Assembly (NCBI GenBank): GCA_037179385.1
Contig: CM074187.1
Location: forward strand, 8,371,450 to 8,435,449
Reading direction: 5' to 3'
Source of the DNA: Holothuria scabra
Taxonomy: Eukaryota > Echinodermata > Holothuroidea > Aspidochirotida > Holothuriidae
Length of the DNA stretch: 64,000 nt
Position numbers and translations under genes: made by a program. Each line of letters begins with the position of its first letter. The first letter of the stretch is position 1. Under the pieces are notes generated by a model, which was given only the letters and a program-made list of their open reading frames with translations, made no database searches and was not told the DNA's origin. Shown one piece after another: positions 47,224 through 58,923 of the stretch.

Positions 47224-49615
47224 TTATACATCTAAGGGACGAGTAGATACTCCATCCTCGTTTACTTTACGCTTAATATATACATACGACAAAGCCGTTT
47301 TTTCTTGAATGTAAGTCTGCATTTGATTTTGCCACAACCTAAAACCCATGTTTTGAGCCTCCACCGAGGAGCCAGTCCTAAGCACTTTCAAATAATTATC
47401 TTTGGTTAATTGTGTGGAGCGATTATTGACACCTTTGCAACTCACTTTTTCTTTTTCTGACCCAAAGCAGTAGTAGCATTTACTATTGAGAGCTACAATG
47501 CCGTTACCCTCCCATTCCAACTTAAATAAACCCGGAGTGCGTTTATCATGCTGTTTGTGTTCGTCGGTGTCTGTGCGGGAAACCACAAGTGTTTTTCTGA
47601 CTCAAAGGCAATGCGCATGTCTGGTTTGATGATGTCGTCCAAAGAGTCTCCAGAGATGGCCAAATAAGCCGAGTCCGTGTCCATTTCGCAATACTCAAAG
47701 TCCTCGGGGTGAACAAACTTGACCATAAAATCGTAATAAAACTCTAACATTCTGAGTTTAGCATATTGGTAAACAAAAACCCAATCTGTAGGGGAGATCC
47801 AAATCAATCACCCGTTTGTGCAAATCTACTTCGTACATATCCGAACCTAAAGGTGTCAGGTTCTTAAAGAAGGGATCATTCACGAGTTGAAATACTTTAT
47901 CATTTGTACAGACTTGAACATTAAGATGGCGCTCTTTGTTGGTGACCGTTTTTCCATAGGCCGAATTACCGATCAATTTCATCGTATCGGCAATAATACT
48001 TTTTGAAGGGTCCTTGTCCCCCTCCCGACGGGCGTCAGTGACCTTCTCGCCAAATTGTTTGAATACTGCCTTAGGGAGAAATTGTACAATTTGATAAATT
48101 TTAGTTACTACCAACCCGTGTTTAAGATACCATCGCAGTAGGGGAGTAGCGAGTAAAATCTTGGTCCCGTGCATGCTGCCTATTAACGTGCGCCGGGGCT
48201 GGGGTAATGCATTGTGTCTGCGAGCGTACTGGGCCATATGGTCCCCTATGTCTTCTACCCCCACCTCTATATTTTTAAAGACTGGAGGCATTTCGGCAAA
48301 GTGAGATGTTAAGGGGTCGGGAACGGTAATGTCGCACTCTACTACGCCGAATATGTTTCCAGATTGGATGTGATGTAGGACTTCTTGCTCCGTCATCTTA
48401 AATTTTTCTTGACATGGGTAAGGGAATAAATCTTTTAATAATTGTCTAATCTCGGGTGAGTTCCGTCGTTCGCGTCGCCATTCACATTCCCACATTTCTA
48501 CACACTCATACCCCAGCGACTTGAGATATTCAGTAATAGCTTGGGTTTCTTCGAACAATTCGCTCAAAGGTTTATTCTTCTTTTCGTTGTGTGTTTTTCC
48601 CTCGTTAAGCTTACAGGGATGACCGTGCCAATAACAACCCTGGAACTGAAATACGATGGGTTTACCTCCCTCACCTCCATTCGCGCTAAAGCCATCGACC
48701 GGTAATTGTCGACCACCTACCCTAACCTCTTTCCCATTGAGCGCGTGCTTAATCGTAATGCCCCGTTTCTTGGCTTCCCATTCCAACCACCCCACAGCAG
48801 TCTTTTGTAGGTTGTGAGTAAACTCCCTTTGAAAGCCCGTGGCCTCTTTGCGCCTTAAGGCAATACCGGTGGGCATATCTTGCATGACGGCCCATAGATA
48901 AAGAGCGTTGGCGTCGAAACCTAGAATTTTTTGGCACATTTTACCATTTCGTATTTTGGTTTGATCTCGCTCCTGATACCGATGAAAAATAATGGAAGGT
49001 CCCCCCACGATATTATCTTTGAATAAATAATACAAGTCTTTATCACGCTTGGGAAAAAGACAAAACACATTTTTTGATGTCTTTAAACAGATACCTAAGC
49101 GTTAAACCAGGCACCGATATACCTTGTTTGAACATGTCAATTTCCTTAGCACGGTAAAAATCAAACATTTTGTCTAATGCTTCTAGAAAAGGCACTACGT
49201 CTTTGTTATTGTACCACACTAAGAAATCTTTGAACGTTTGCATGTTTTGTTCTTTCCACACTTTTTCACAGTATTGGTATTCCTCATCGGTCAAGTCGGA
49301 GCCTTTGAGTTTGTTGTGAAAACACTCTTTAGAAGGGAGGGAGGTTTCCTCTAATTTTGACAAGCTATCCATCCAGTCGTAGGGGAAAAAGCCTTTCTGC
49401 TCTGTGCATTTGTACGCTTTCAAAAATTGACTGTAACTACACCCTGGAGCGAGATAGTTTTTGATGTCTACGAATTTTAACCATTTGGTGGATATGCATA
49501 AGTAGTCGCTACAGCGTTTGATGACTTGACTGATGGCAGGATGACTGTCATCTTCGTCTTTCAATTTTTCCAAACTCCTATTTGTGGACGAACCTATTAA
49601 CGACCACTCTTTCAA
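47224..49615 (-). pseudogene. POLB: Protein-primed family-B DNA polymerase, N-terminus lost and frame broken
   Basis: Four overlapping frames run 49615-49043, 49068-47758, 47807-47493 and 47586-47224. They carry, in order, the Exo III-like YNNKDVVPF, palm motif A (GFDANALYLW), an insert with QGCYWHGHPC, motif B (KLIGNSAYGKT), motif C (YCEMDTDSAYLA) and the thumb. The three frame changes lie near 49070, 47785 and 47540, beside short homopolymers. The N-terminal part, with exonuclease motifs I and II and anything before them, is missing. The first residues before the N-R-S-L junction are antisense TIR sequence. In intact elements it copies the linear genome from a terminal protein. This copy should be inactive. 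Confidence 0.92.
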
Positions 49616-50056
49616 CGTCCAAGTGTCGACGGCAAGGGGACACGGTGGTGGTTTTAAACTGTAGAGGCGAATGAAATTAGCTATTTAAGATATGACTGTA
49701 TGGTGGTGGTTGTAATAATCGATAATGGTGATGGAATTACGTTATATTATTAAAATATAAGCTTGAAAGAATTGCAAGATATTATAAATAAAAGAAAGAC
49801 AAAAAAAAATATTCAAACAAGTCTTTGTGTCATTTCTCACTCGTGTTTTTACTCACTTGCTCCCTCGCGCGGTCGTGTCCAGACACGTTTTGTGCATTAT
49901 CAAATGGCGCCCTCCATCGGCTCCTTTTTCGGCTCCTTTTTGGGGCCGATATGTGCATTCTCAAATGGCGCCCTCCATCGGCTCCTTTTTCGGCTCCTTT
50001 TTGGGGCCTATCGGCCCCATGGGGGGGGGGGGTAAACGGTCAGTCTCTACACTACT
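49583..50056 (-). repeat. Polinton right terminal inverted repeat (474 bp)
   Basis: It is the inverse of the left repeat, with two rather than three of the 60-bp units (accounting for the 60-bp length difference) and a run of 12 G. Its inner end cuts into the polymerase gene. Confidence 0.93.
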
Positions 50057-50062
50057 AGCGTT

Positions 50063-51277
50063 GACCAGTCTAACCGGCGATTCGTGTAAAAACTAAAGCC
50101 GCATTAGCAAAAAAAAAAAAAAAATCCATCGTTCAAAGAGGCGTACGCTTTTACAACGCATTACATACGCGAAGAAGACATTTCTCAGTGTATTATCAGG
50201 ATTTTAGTTGATGCAAACTTCTGCGTGCTCGGAAAACGAACGCACTTATAAAAGTGCGTCACTTGAAGATACTTTGCACAGAAAAAGACGGAACAAGTCC
50301 GTTAACTTCAAACCAGTCATTGTACGTTCATGTTCAAGGATTTACGTAGGCCTAGAATACCGAGCCAATTAGAAATTACTTCCTTTTTAAGGGGAATATT
50401 TTTCTTTCTATATTTATTTTCAAAATAACAAGTGTTAATACCTTTGTAAGACATTCGTTAGCCTACGAAGGCTGGCAGATAAATCTGCAATAGCCGACTT
50501 GTATTCATCCTCTTGCAAGTAGGCACAATCGTGCTGGGTGGAGACGGCGGTCAGAGCAGGGAGGTGTTAGAGGTCCTAACACCTCCCTGGTCACGGAGTA
50601 GCACCGTAGTCTTCTTGAGCTTCTTTTTTCGCCTTATGTTTTTTGAAGAATTCTTTTGCCTCATTTTGAGCGGCACTCCAGCTGGTGCGGGGAGGTGCGG
50701 ACGCACGCACCCCCTCCTCCAGCCTACGTCCCAGGGAAATCACAGCCCTAAAGAGAAGCAAGCCAATGATCCACAACTGGAAAAAAGGCCGTGGCCAGCC
50801 CGACATTGACAATTCGGTTAGAAACTGAGCCGTTGAAGCCCATCTAACTTACTAATTCATATACCGAGTTCAATCTTTTAAAGGACACGATACGCAAACT
50901 TTGGACAGTGTAAAAGGCCTACTTTAGAGCCTGTACACGCCAATAATTTCTTCATTGCGACCCAGAGGCCCAAAAAAGGACCATTTCAAATTTATTGTAG
51001 GGCCTAAATCTCAAACCTGGAATAGCCTGATTGATGGCGCGCCACGTGCAGCGTCGCTCCATCGATTAGTATCGGAGCGGTGTGACATGGTATTTTCGTG
51101 GGTTTAGGAAGGCCCAAGAATGTCTACGATTTATGCAGATTGTCTACGACAGGTGAAGTCTTGTCGCGTCGTAGGTAGTCGTGGCGGTGTGTACCGGGCT
51201 TTAGACCAAACAGGCGGTCTGGGCGAACACAAACAGAGCTCAGCACATAGTGTACGACGTTCCCTTTTTTTCGTCCT
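50063..51277. other. Flank right of the Polinton
   Basis: It holds an A15 run (about 50109-50123), a 14-bp hairpin at 50557-50589 and a SINE-like segment (50690-50850). The right Harbinger-like end is at 51174-51200. It is CpG-rich compared with the left part of the window. No gene is seen: the two open frames over 50513-50812 are antisense to each other inside repeat sequence. Confidence 0.5.
50690..50850 (+). repeat. SINE body copy, inverted relative to the 37.4-kb copy
   Basis: CAAGCCAATGATCCACAACT, GGCCGTGGCCAGCCCGAC, CGGTTAGAAACTGAGCCG and CATCTAACTTACT match the SINE body and its tail in sequence. Confidence 0.65.
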
Positions 51278-51368
51278 GTGTTACTTTTTTTCGAAAAATA
51301 TAACTCGAAACTCGAAAATTATAACAGGAAACTCGAAAAAATAACCTGAAACTCGAAAAAAGTAACAC
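51278..51368. repeat. Small fold-back element
   Basis: GTGTTACTTTTTTTCGA and its inverse enclose three short repeats of the type ATAAC(N)n GAAACTCGAAAA. The whole is about 91 bp and abuts the LINE fragment. Confidence 0.6.
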
Positions 51369-51372
51369 ACTG

Positions 51373-52800
51373 ATGTTTCGTCAGTACGTCTGTACAAAAA
51401 CAATTGTGAACACCGTGAATAACCGTAAAGCCTTAGAAGATGGACAGGAAATCATTTCTATATGGTCCCGAAGAAGACTTACCGTTTTGGGAAGGGTTAC
51501 AGTTGTTAAGAGTCTTTTGATTCCGAAACTAAATTACCTTTTCTTAATCCTCCCAAATCCCTGCGATGTTTTCCTTAAAAAGATCGAGAGTCTGCTGTTT
51601 TCTTTTGTCTGGGGTGGGCATGGCCGTATTAAAAGAACGCAATTGTGTCAGGCGTATGAGAATGATGGGGTAAAAATGATTAATGTTTGCGAACTCATTC
51701 ATGCTTTGAAGCTTACATGGCTCCGTAGATTTTATTTGTCTGACCCTAAGTCCCAGCTTAATAACATGTTTAAGGTTTTTCTGAATGATTACGTCGAATT
51801 TCTTTATGAAGGAGGAGTTGAATACTTAGTGAAAAGGAGCCACTCACATACAGTCCTTTCTATAACGACATACTGAAGGCTCTAATAAGATTAGAGAAGA
51901 AAATGTTCTCTAAACAGCTCGTTAGCCCAAGCTGTGATTCGTTTCTGTGGTTTAGTGGTACAATTCTTATTGATGGGAAGTCGTCCTTTCTACGTGATTG
52001 GTATAAAAATGGAATCTTTTATGTTAATGATCCTGCGGGTAAGGATAGTCTTCTACTTTCTTTTGACACTTTTACAGAAAAATTTCATATTCGAACCGAT
52101 TTTTTGACATATAATAGTGTTTGCAATGCCTTTAAGAAGTATTTTTCAGGGAGAAGTTATTCCAAAAATTATGGTCCTTTTGGTCTAGTCTTTTCAATAT
52201 TTTATTAAAGCATTTCAAAGGCTCCACGGATGTCTATGCAATTTTAAATTATGAAACTGTGTGTATGACCAGTATGATCAGAAATAGGAATTGGAGTTAA
52301 CCTATAATTTTGATAGTTGGCAAACTATTTATAAACTCCCTTTTTGTCTTCAGTTGGAGAGCAAGTATAAATGGTTTCAATATAGAATTGTTACCAGAAT
52401 ACTAGGAACAAACCGTTTACTACATAAAATGCATATTGCAGCTTCCGATTTATGTACGTTTTGCAGGAAAGAGCCCAAGACTATTATACATCTTTTTTGT
52501 ATAAGTGTGAAAACGTAGTCCCTCTATGGCAATCTCTCCGTGATTTTATTATCTCAAATTATGCTAAGGTGCTTTTTCTAAATGACTTAACGATTTTGTT
52601 TGGGCTTTATAACGATCACAGTGAGAAAGCTATTAACAAACTCATCATCTGGCTTAAATTCTTTATTTATAGAAACAAATATAATTTCACGGGGTTAAAA
52701 TTTTCTTTGTTTAGGAGAGAAGTCAGCTTTTACCTTAATGTTGAGTACTATATCGCAAAAACCCAGGATAAGTTAGATGATTTTTTTCAATGAGTGGGAA
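51373..52800 (+). mobile_element. Tx1/L1-like LINE, 3' part of ORF2
   Basis: Successive frames read ISIWSRRRLTVLGRVTVVKS, SFVWGGHGRIKRTQL, then FLRDWYKNGIFYVNDP, KYKWFQYRIVTRILGTN, SDLCTFCRKEP (a Cys-His type end motif), and KLIIWLKFFIYRNKYN to FFQ. This is the region after the RT domain up to the end of ORF2 in Tx1/L1-clade elements. It has frameshifts at about 51870, 52230 and 52480. A short 3' UTR follows, then the CTTT tract. Confidence 0.82.
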
Positions 52801-52907
52801 GGGTGCATCGACACTTTTCGATTGAGCCACCTTAATATACTATAGGCAGGCCGTCTGTGTGAACCATCTTTATGCTTTGTAGTAGTAAATGTCTTTCGGT
52901 AGTAGGG

Positions 52908-53401
<494 letters not shown>

Positions 53402-54480
53402 GTTTTCGTGTTTTCCTTTGTTTTCTTTGCTTGTTGTGTTTCTTTCTTAAAAGTTCCGTTTTTAAGTTCGTTTTGATTTCTGTTGACTGTGTTTTGTAAA
53501 GGACCCAACCGGGTTGCCACCCCTAGCCCCCCTGGGTGCTATTTGTTCTTGAAACGGGGCAAAAAAAAAAAACCAATTGGGAACACGCCCTCTTTCGGCC
53601 CTCAAAATTTGTATGTACTCGTGTACGCACAGTCTGGTTGACAAGTGCTCTGATTTTGGATCTAGAGTCAAAGTGGTGGGGAAAATAAATACTATGCTAA
53701 CGTCTTGACCAAGACTACTGAAACTCCTGCAGCTACTTGAGTTGGACCTGCAAATATTGACGTGCTACCATCCCTAAGCTTGTATAGGGAATTGCAATTC
53801 TCCTTCAATGCAAATTTGGTGTTATTCCGACCAGACTACCGTATTCAACACCTTTCCTTCAAATGAACTTAAAGCGGCTCATTGAGTTGGTTCGTGAAAT
53901 CCTACAAATTTTTCCAAACCTGTTCAGTTTTCTTCACATATCAATGACAAGTGGTCAGTCTTAGACAATCCCCATATCCTACTTACAAATAACTGTTTTA
54001 TGAGTGAATATTTAACGGTTCAATTAGGTTTTCAAAAATTCGTGACTAGACACTTTTTCAAATTATGCACAAAACCGTTACAAGTCCGGACACAACAAAA
54101 CTCAAAATTTTAACTTTTTCCGTAACTATTGGAAATGAAAATTGACTTTTTATGCTAACTGTAAGCATTGTCATGTGGTAGTGACCCTTAAACACCCGTA
54201 TTACGGTATCGATATCAACTCAATGAGCCTCTTTAAATCTGTTCATAATTTTCTCTGTTCGAACAAAACATTTATTCAATCCCAAGCAGTTATATTTGGG
54301 CACTTAGTAAAATATCGTACTACTTTTGACACAAATTCAATCCAGTTTGTCTTGAGCTAAACCTACTTTCAAGTTTTTTTTTTTCGTTCCGCTGTCCCTG
54401 TCTTTTAAACATAAAGAGGAAACATGTTAAAACTTGGAAGCATTTTGCAAAGTAGCTTAAAGTCATGAAATGACGTTTAT
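53402..54480. other. Spacer right of the microsatellite
   Basis: Decayed TTTTC-rich edge, an A10 run (about 53562), then sequence with no recognisable gene or repeat. Confidence 0.35.
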
Positions 54481-54499
54481 AATCTTACTGCAAAGATAC

Positions 54500-55331
54500 A
54501 GTTTTCAATTCAATTCATTGTAAGAAATTTACAATTAACAAGACAATGGAGTGCGGGGGGGGGGGGGCGGGGAAGCAGAATGCTTTTACTGGCAGCCCCC
54601 ACCCCTTAAACATGTAGACAGGAATTAAGTGAAAACTTACAAAGAAGAACAACGAATAAAACAAAACATAAAGAAAATGAAAAAGGTAGTAGTTTAAGCA
54701 TAATACATCTGTAAAATGTGTTCCTTAAAGTTTTTGCAACTTATACCTAACGGTTTTGAATTTTTACAGTCTTAATGTTATTGTCGAGATTATTCCAGAA
54801 CTTGGGTCAATGACATAAAGAGATCGGTTAAAAGCTTGTGTACAAAACCTACTTAAATGAAAATTGCCGGCTCCCTAGTTTGATCAGTTGACAGTTGTGG
54901 TAATCTCCATTTAAAATGAAGTGATTGTCAAAAACTATGTGCAAGCTACCGTTTATGCACTTGTACATAAAAATCGAAACCTTATACCTGTAAACATTAA
55001 AAATATTTAAAATTTTAAGATCAAGGAAAAGCCTTTTAGTGGTGACACAGTAGTTGGAGTTTGTATCAGCATTATTTTTATTTTTTTGACGGAGATAAAT
55101 ACGATTAAGATGAGTAGGGTACACCATTCCCCAAACAATGTAGGAATATGAGATTGGTGAGTAGATTAAATTGTCAAGTAGGACTTTCATAATATGTGAC
55201 GGGTTACAGTTGTTAATTCTGTAAAGTGCACCGATAGTCTTAGCAATTTTTGAACAAATATCCTTTATGGTTTCCGGAGGATAATCAATCAGTTCGGAGC
55301 CTTGACATAAGATGGCAGCCGTAACCATCAA
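54500..55331 (-). mobile_element. CR1/L2-like LINE, 3' end of the reverse-transcriptase ORF
   Basis: A 160-codon minus-strand frame reads KIAKTIGALYRINN, LIYSPISYSYIVWGMVYPTHL, TTKRLFLDLKILNIFNVYRY and FMYKCINGSLHIVFDNHF. This is the thumb and C-terminal region of a CR1-type RT. The frame is open to its end, but the usual 5' parts are absent, so the copy is 5'-truncated. The 3' UTR probably extends to about 54.5 kb, where a G-run occurs. Confidence 0.8.
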
Positions 55332-57260
55332 ATGAAGATTTCAGCAGGGTAACAGGGACTGAATTTATGGCCACGGAGGCAGGAAACAGATTGCTCCAAT
55401 TTCCGGAAGATTAAAATTCGGCCAGAAATGTGGGAAAAACTGGAAAAGGTCAGCCAACTATTTGAGTTCTATAGAGAGAGCTCCTAAGCTTTCCCGAAGT
55501 CTGAAAAATATGCCCGAAAACTGGGGAAAAAACGTTATAGTCACGATAAAATATACATGAAAAATCAACAGAAGTACCGTTCGCTACACATTCGGACAGC
55601 TCAAAAAGTTGCTATTCGGGAGTTTTTACAGGTAAGCCGTGGGCAACACAATGCCCGAAATGGTTGAACATACAAATTCTTGATAAAATTCTTGATAAAA
55701 AATAAAACAGATCTCGACACGTTCGGGGAGCATATGGCTTAAGAGAAACAATCATTCCTCCCCCCCCCCCTCCCGTTTTTAGATCTTGTGAAAAAAATGT
55801 TCCAAAACGTCCGATTTTTTAATCCTTTCAAAACTTTGCTCAAAAAACTCGGTATCTATAGTAACATTTTCATGTAAATAATTATGATTACAAAGATTTG
55901 AGACACGTTCGGGCGGCTTATAGATTTTTCCTCAGTCCCATTTCATACCGAGGTCCTCCATAAACTTTGCCCATAATGTTAAAATATTCGTGCGAAGGAC
56001 AAAAAAGCTCAGAGAAGTTTTCAATTGCCAGATACCCGACTTACACCGATTGGTTAGGAACTGACCCGTTAAACCTAATCCAACTAAATGTTTTCAATCC
56101 CGTTGTATAGTTTTTCCACCGAAAAGGTACAACACCGTTTCATGTGTTGGTAGTGGTATATAACTAACTTTATTGTTTGATCACTTGGCAAGTTGCTGAT
56201 TAAGTTTTTTAATTTAGGTGAAAATTTTATTGCAAAAGAAACCTCAAAATAACGACTAAGTTTCTATTTACAGGCTCGGGAAATGGCATTACCGAATGTC
56301 TGCAGGTCTTGCCTAAAAAGTAAAAGATAGGGCATCATAACAGTGACATTTAATTCAAATAAAAAATCGAAAAAACATTCGATAGCTCATAAAAAACAAC
56401 TAGCATCTTTTGCACAACACTTTGTTCAAAATTGTCAAATATCCGATTTATTTTTCAAAATCTTGTCTGGAAAATATAAGAGGCACCAAAAACACAAAGC
56501 ATTTTCATAAAAGGGAAGAAAAAGATTACAAATATCCACGACACACACGGTTGGTCATATTATGGAAAATCATTTTTCCTTGGCCTTTCTTCGAGTTTTA
56601 AACAAAACATCGTCCGAAATGGAAAAATATCCGGATGGAAGCTCAAGCTGGGATGTATTTTGCTAAGTAATAAGGTCAATTCGGAGGATACTCAAGTGCA
56701 GTAGTGTCAGAAGTTTTGCCCGAAAACTCAAGAAAAAAGCTGCCTTGCGATGTGTAGTCCTCAATGACAACTTACATTGACAATAGCAACCAGAAGACTA
56801 AAAATCGGAACTTATTTGGGAATGCTACGTATGTGTCACAATTCTGCAGTTTTCAACATGAACCAACCTATATTGTGGGAAACTTGCTAAATTTATTACC
56901 TGTGGTGCTGTATACCCAAAATTCATGGTAGAATTTTGCTTAATTACACATGAGAAAACAGCCTGCTTGAAAAGTCATCTGACGAACATCTTGTAACGCG
57001 ACATACGGGTTTTGTATTTCATTATTTTTTTCCCAAAAGGCGTTAGAAGTACAATCATTTGTGGTTTAGAATTCGGACGGTCATATAGACAATTTTATCA
57101 CTTCAGTGAACATTGACCAAAAACTGCAGGCAAGAGTCGCTTAAGATCGCATTCTAATCATGTTTCCATAGCTTTTCTTCAGAAAAGACACGATATAATT
57201 TCATTCATGGCAATGGTACATTTTATCAGCACAAGACGTTTGCGCCAATAGATGGTGGCG
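55332..57260. other. Intergenic sequence with a partial SINE
   Basis: Phrases such as CCCGAA, TTCGGACAG and TCCGATTT recur. A partial SINE tail lies at 56045-56090 (GGTTAGGAACTGACCCGTTA). No gene is seen. Confidence 0.4.
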
Positions 57261-57480
57261 CTTCGGTTAGTTAGTTAGATGGAGTTTTACGGCCCAGTTT
57301 CCAACCTATTGGTTCAAGTCGAGCCGGCCACGGCTTTTTTCCAGTTTTGGCTCACTGGCTTGTTTTCCCTACTCCATGGCTTATGCGGAGCATCGCGTTC
57401 AACGGCAGTAGGTTCCATTTTTAGAGCTCTCCGGTTAGATAATCTTCCTTGTACATTCCCACCAGCGACTAGTCTAAACA
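57261..57480 (-). repeat. SINE body copy
   Basis: GGTTAGTTAGTTAGATGGAG, GAGCCGGCCACGGC, TGGCTCACTGGCTTG and GGCAGTAGGTTCCA follow in order, the same as the SINE at 37.4 kb. The tRNA-like head is missing. Confidence 0.78.
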
Positions 57481-58687
57481 GGTCATGGTTACGCCAATGA
57501 CTGCAGAGAGATGATGGATTTAGGTTTTGAGTTAAACGTTGCGTATATCTGCACATATTCAGTGCATGAAGTAACTCAATATTTGGCCCATTATCCTGCC
57601 AAATTGCCCTCAAATTTTTGGTCATTGGTTCGTCTGTTCCAATAAATAACTGAATAAAGGACCTCCTTACTGCCAGTCAGATTTGGAGTGTCAAACCGGT
57701 TGCTTGAAGGATCAACCAGCGTCTCTAACTGACACCATACAATTGACAAAATCTGTGGCTTTATAAAAATGACTTAGTCATACCCTGTTCCGCATCAGCT
57801 GAAATTTTCAATACCCCGACGCTTCGGGGGATTAAGGTTTTTTTTTTCCAAACGACTGCCAGTCAAGTTGAAATTAAACCCTTTTTACACTGTGTTTGGA
57901 GGAAAATATGTAAAAAGACTTGCAAAAATGTGTATGAAAAACACCCTTTTACCCCAAATTGGGCAACAAAATATATATTGTTTTGGCACCCCTCCAAAGT
58001 TGGTAATTACTTATGCTTGATGTTATGATGCTGACTACTCGTGCTAAAATAATAACAAGTTATTTTGAATAATTTTCCCGTCCATAGCTGGCTGCTTACA
58101 ACAGCACCTTACAACAAAGTACAACATGACCTTGCCAAGTGCCCAATCTGTGTAACTTCTTTTTGTCTTAAACTAGTTTTTAGTTACCAATGTTTTCTGG
58201 CTGTCTGGTTTTGTAATACTTTGTGGTATTCAAAATAAAAAAAAAAATCCAATTACTCGAAGCAAGGACGGAATTTGACGTCTGAAAATGGAGCTCAAGT
58301 CTAAGGTAGAATCTAATTCAGCGCCCTAGTGCTCTAGGGGGTGGTTTCGTGGGATACAAAGGTGCCTCGAAAAGATTTGGAGCTGTAAAAGAGTGAAAGC
58401 TATTAAAATTACGCATTTGGAACACACTGGCATTTCCCAGCACTGGTGTCACGTACTGAAGTATGGTGTAAGCCATGGCTGTTGCGACCATAAGCAAACT
58501 GGAGTGGTGCATTAAATTTTTTTTACACCTAGAATTGTTTAAACCCAGACTACGTTGAACACCGAATGGAACTGAAGCGATATTAAAAAAAAATAAATTA
58601 ACCGGAACTCAGGTGCACTTTGTTTTGCGCAAGAAAATTTAAAGGTAAAGAACAGCCCCCCCCCCGCCCCCCCCCCCAAAAAAAAAA
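57481..58687. other. Intergenic sequence
   Basis: No gene is seen. A C/A homopolymer block lies at about 58657-58688. Confidence 0.35.
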
Positions 58688-58689
58688 AC

Positions 58690-58923
58690 TTATTTTGAAG
58701 ACTGCTAAATAGCACAATTTTCGTCTCATTTCTCTTCAAAGTATCTTTCATTACATTTTATGACTTTACTATTGCATATTCGAGGCAAAACCAAGCAGTT
58801 ATTCCTGGTAGATTTCAAATTTTAAGAGAAAAAACATTGTCACATGACTCTCAACAGCCAATCATAAAACTGGATAGCCTACTACACTACTTCAATTTGG
58901 GATGACTGCTCCTGCCCTTTAAA
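58690..58923 (-). repeat. TTTAAAGG-ended MITE (family B) copy
   Basis: ATTTCTCTTCAAAGTATC, CCAAGCAGTTATTCCTGG and GATGACTGCTCCTGCCCTTT match the inverted intron copy at 26.85 kb closely. Confidence 0.78.

Larger units (their letters stand above)
40413..50056 (-). mobile_element. Polinton/Maverick element, 9,644 bp, with TIRs and 6-bp target duplication
   Basis: It is flanked by AGCGTT at 40407-40412 and 50057-50062. It begins AGTAGTGTAG and ends with the inverse. Long TIRs, AG...CT ends and a 6-bp duplication define Polintons. The gene set confirms it: family-B polymerase, packaging ATPase, retroviral-type integrase, adenain-like protease and two capsid proteins, all on the minus strand. It is shorter than the usual 15-20 kb. 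Polymerase, integrase and penton genes are damaged, so this copy is presumably unable to move or form particles unless complemented. Confidence 0.95.
37630..51200. mobile_element. Putative Harbinger-like element ends enclosing nested insertions
   Basis: AGCCCGGTTCACACCGCC... at 37630 and its inverse ending at 51200 match at about 25 of 27 positions. Both are flanked by TTA (37627-37629 and 51201-51203). A 3-bp TWA duplication is the PIF/Harbinger habit. No Harbinger transposase is seen. After removing the Polinton and the satellite about 2 kb is left. Two independent solo ends remain possible, so the single-element reading is inference. Confidence 0.55.

Noticed and set aside
50557..50589. 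14-bp hairpin CAGGGAGGTGTTAG as a terminator or microRNA
   Set aside because: The stem is too short for a microRNA precursor and bacterial-type terminators do not apply. It sits in repeat-like DNA.
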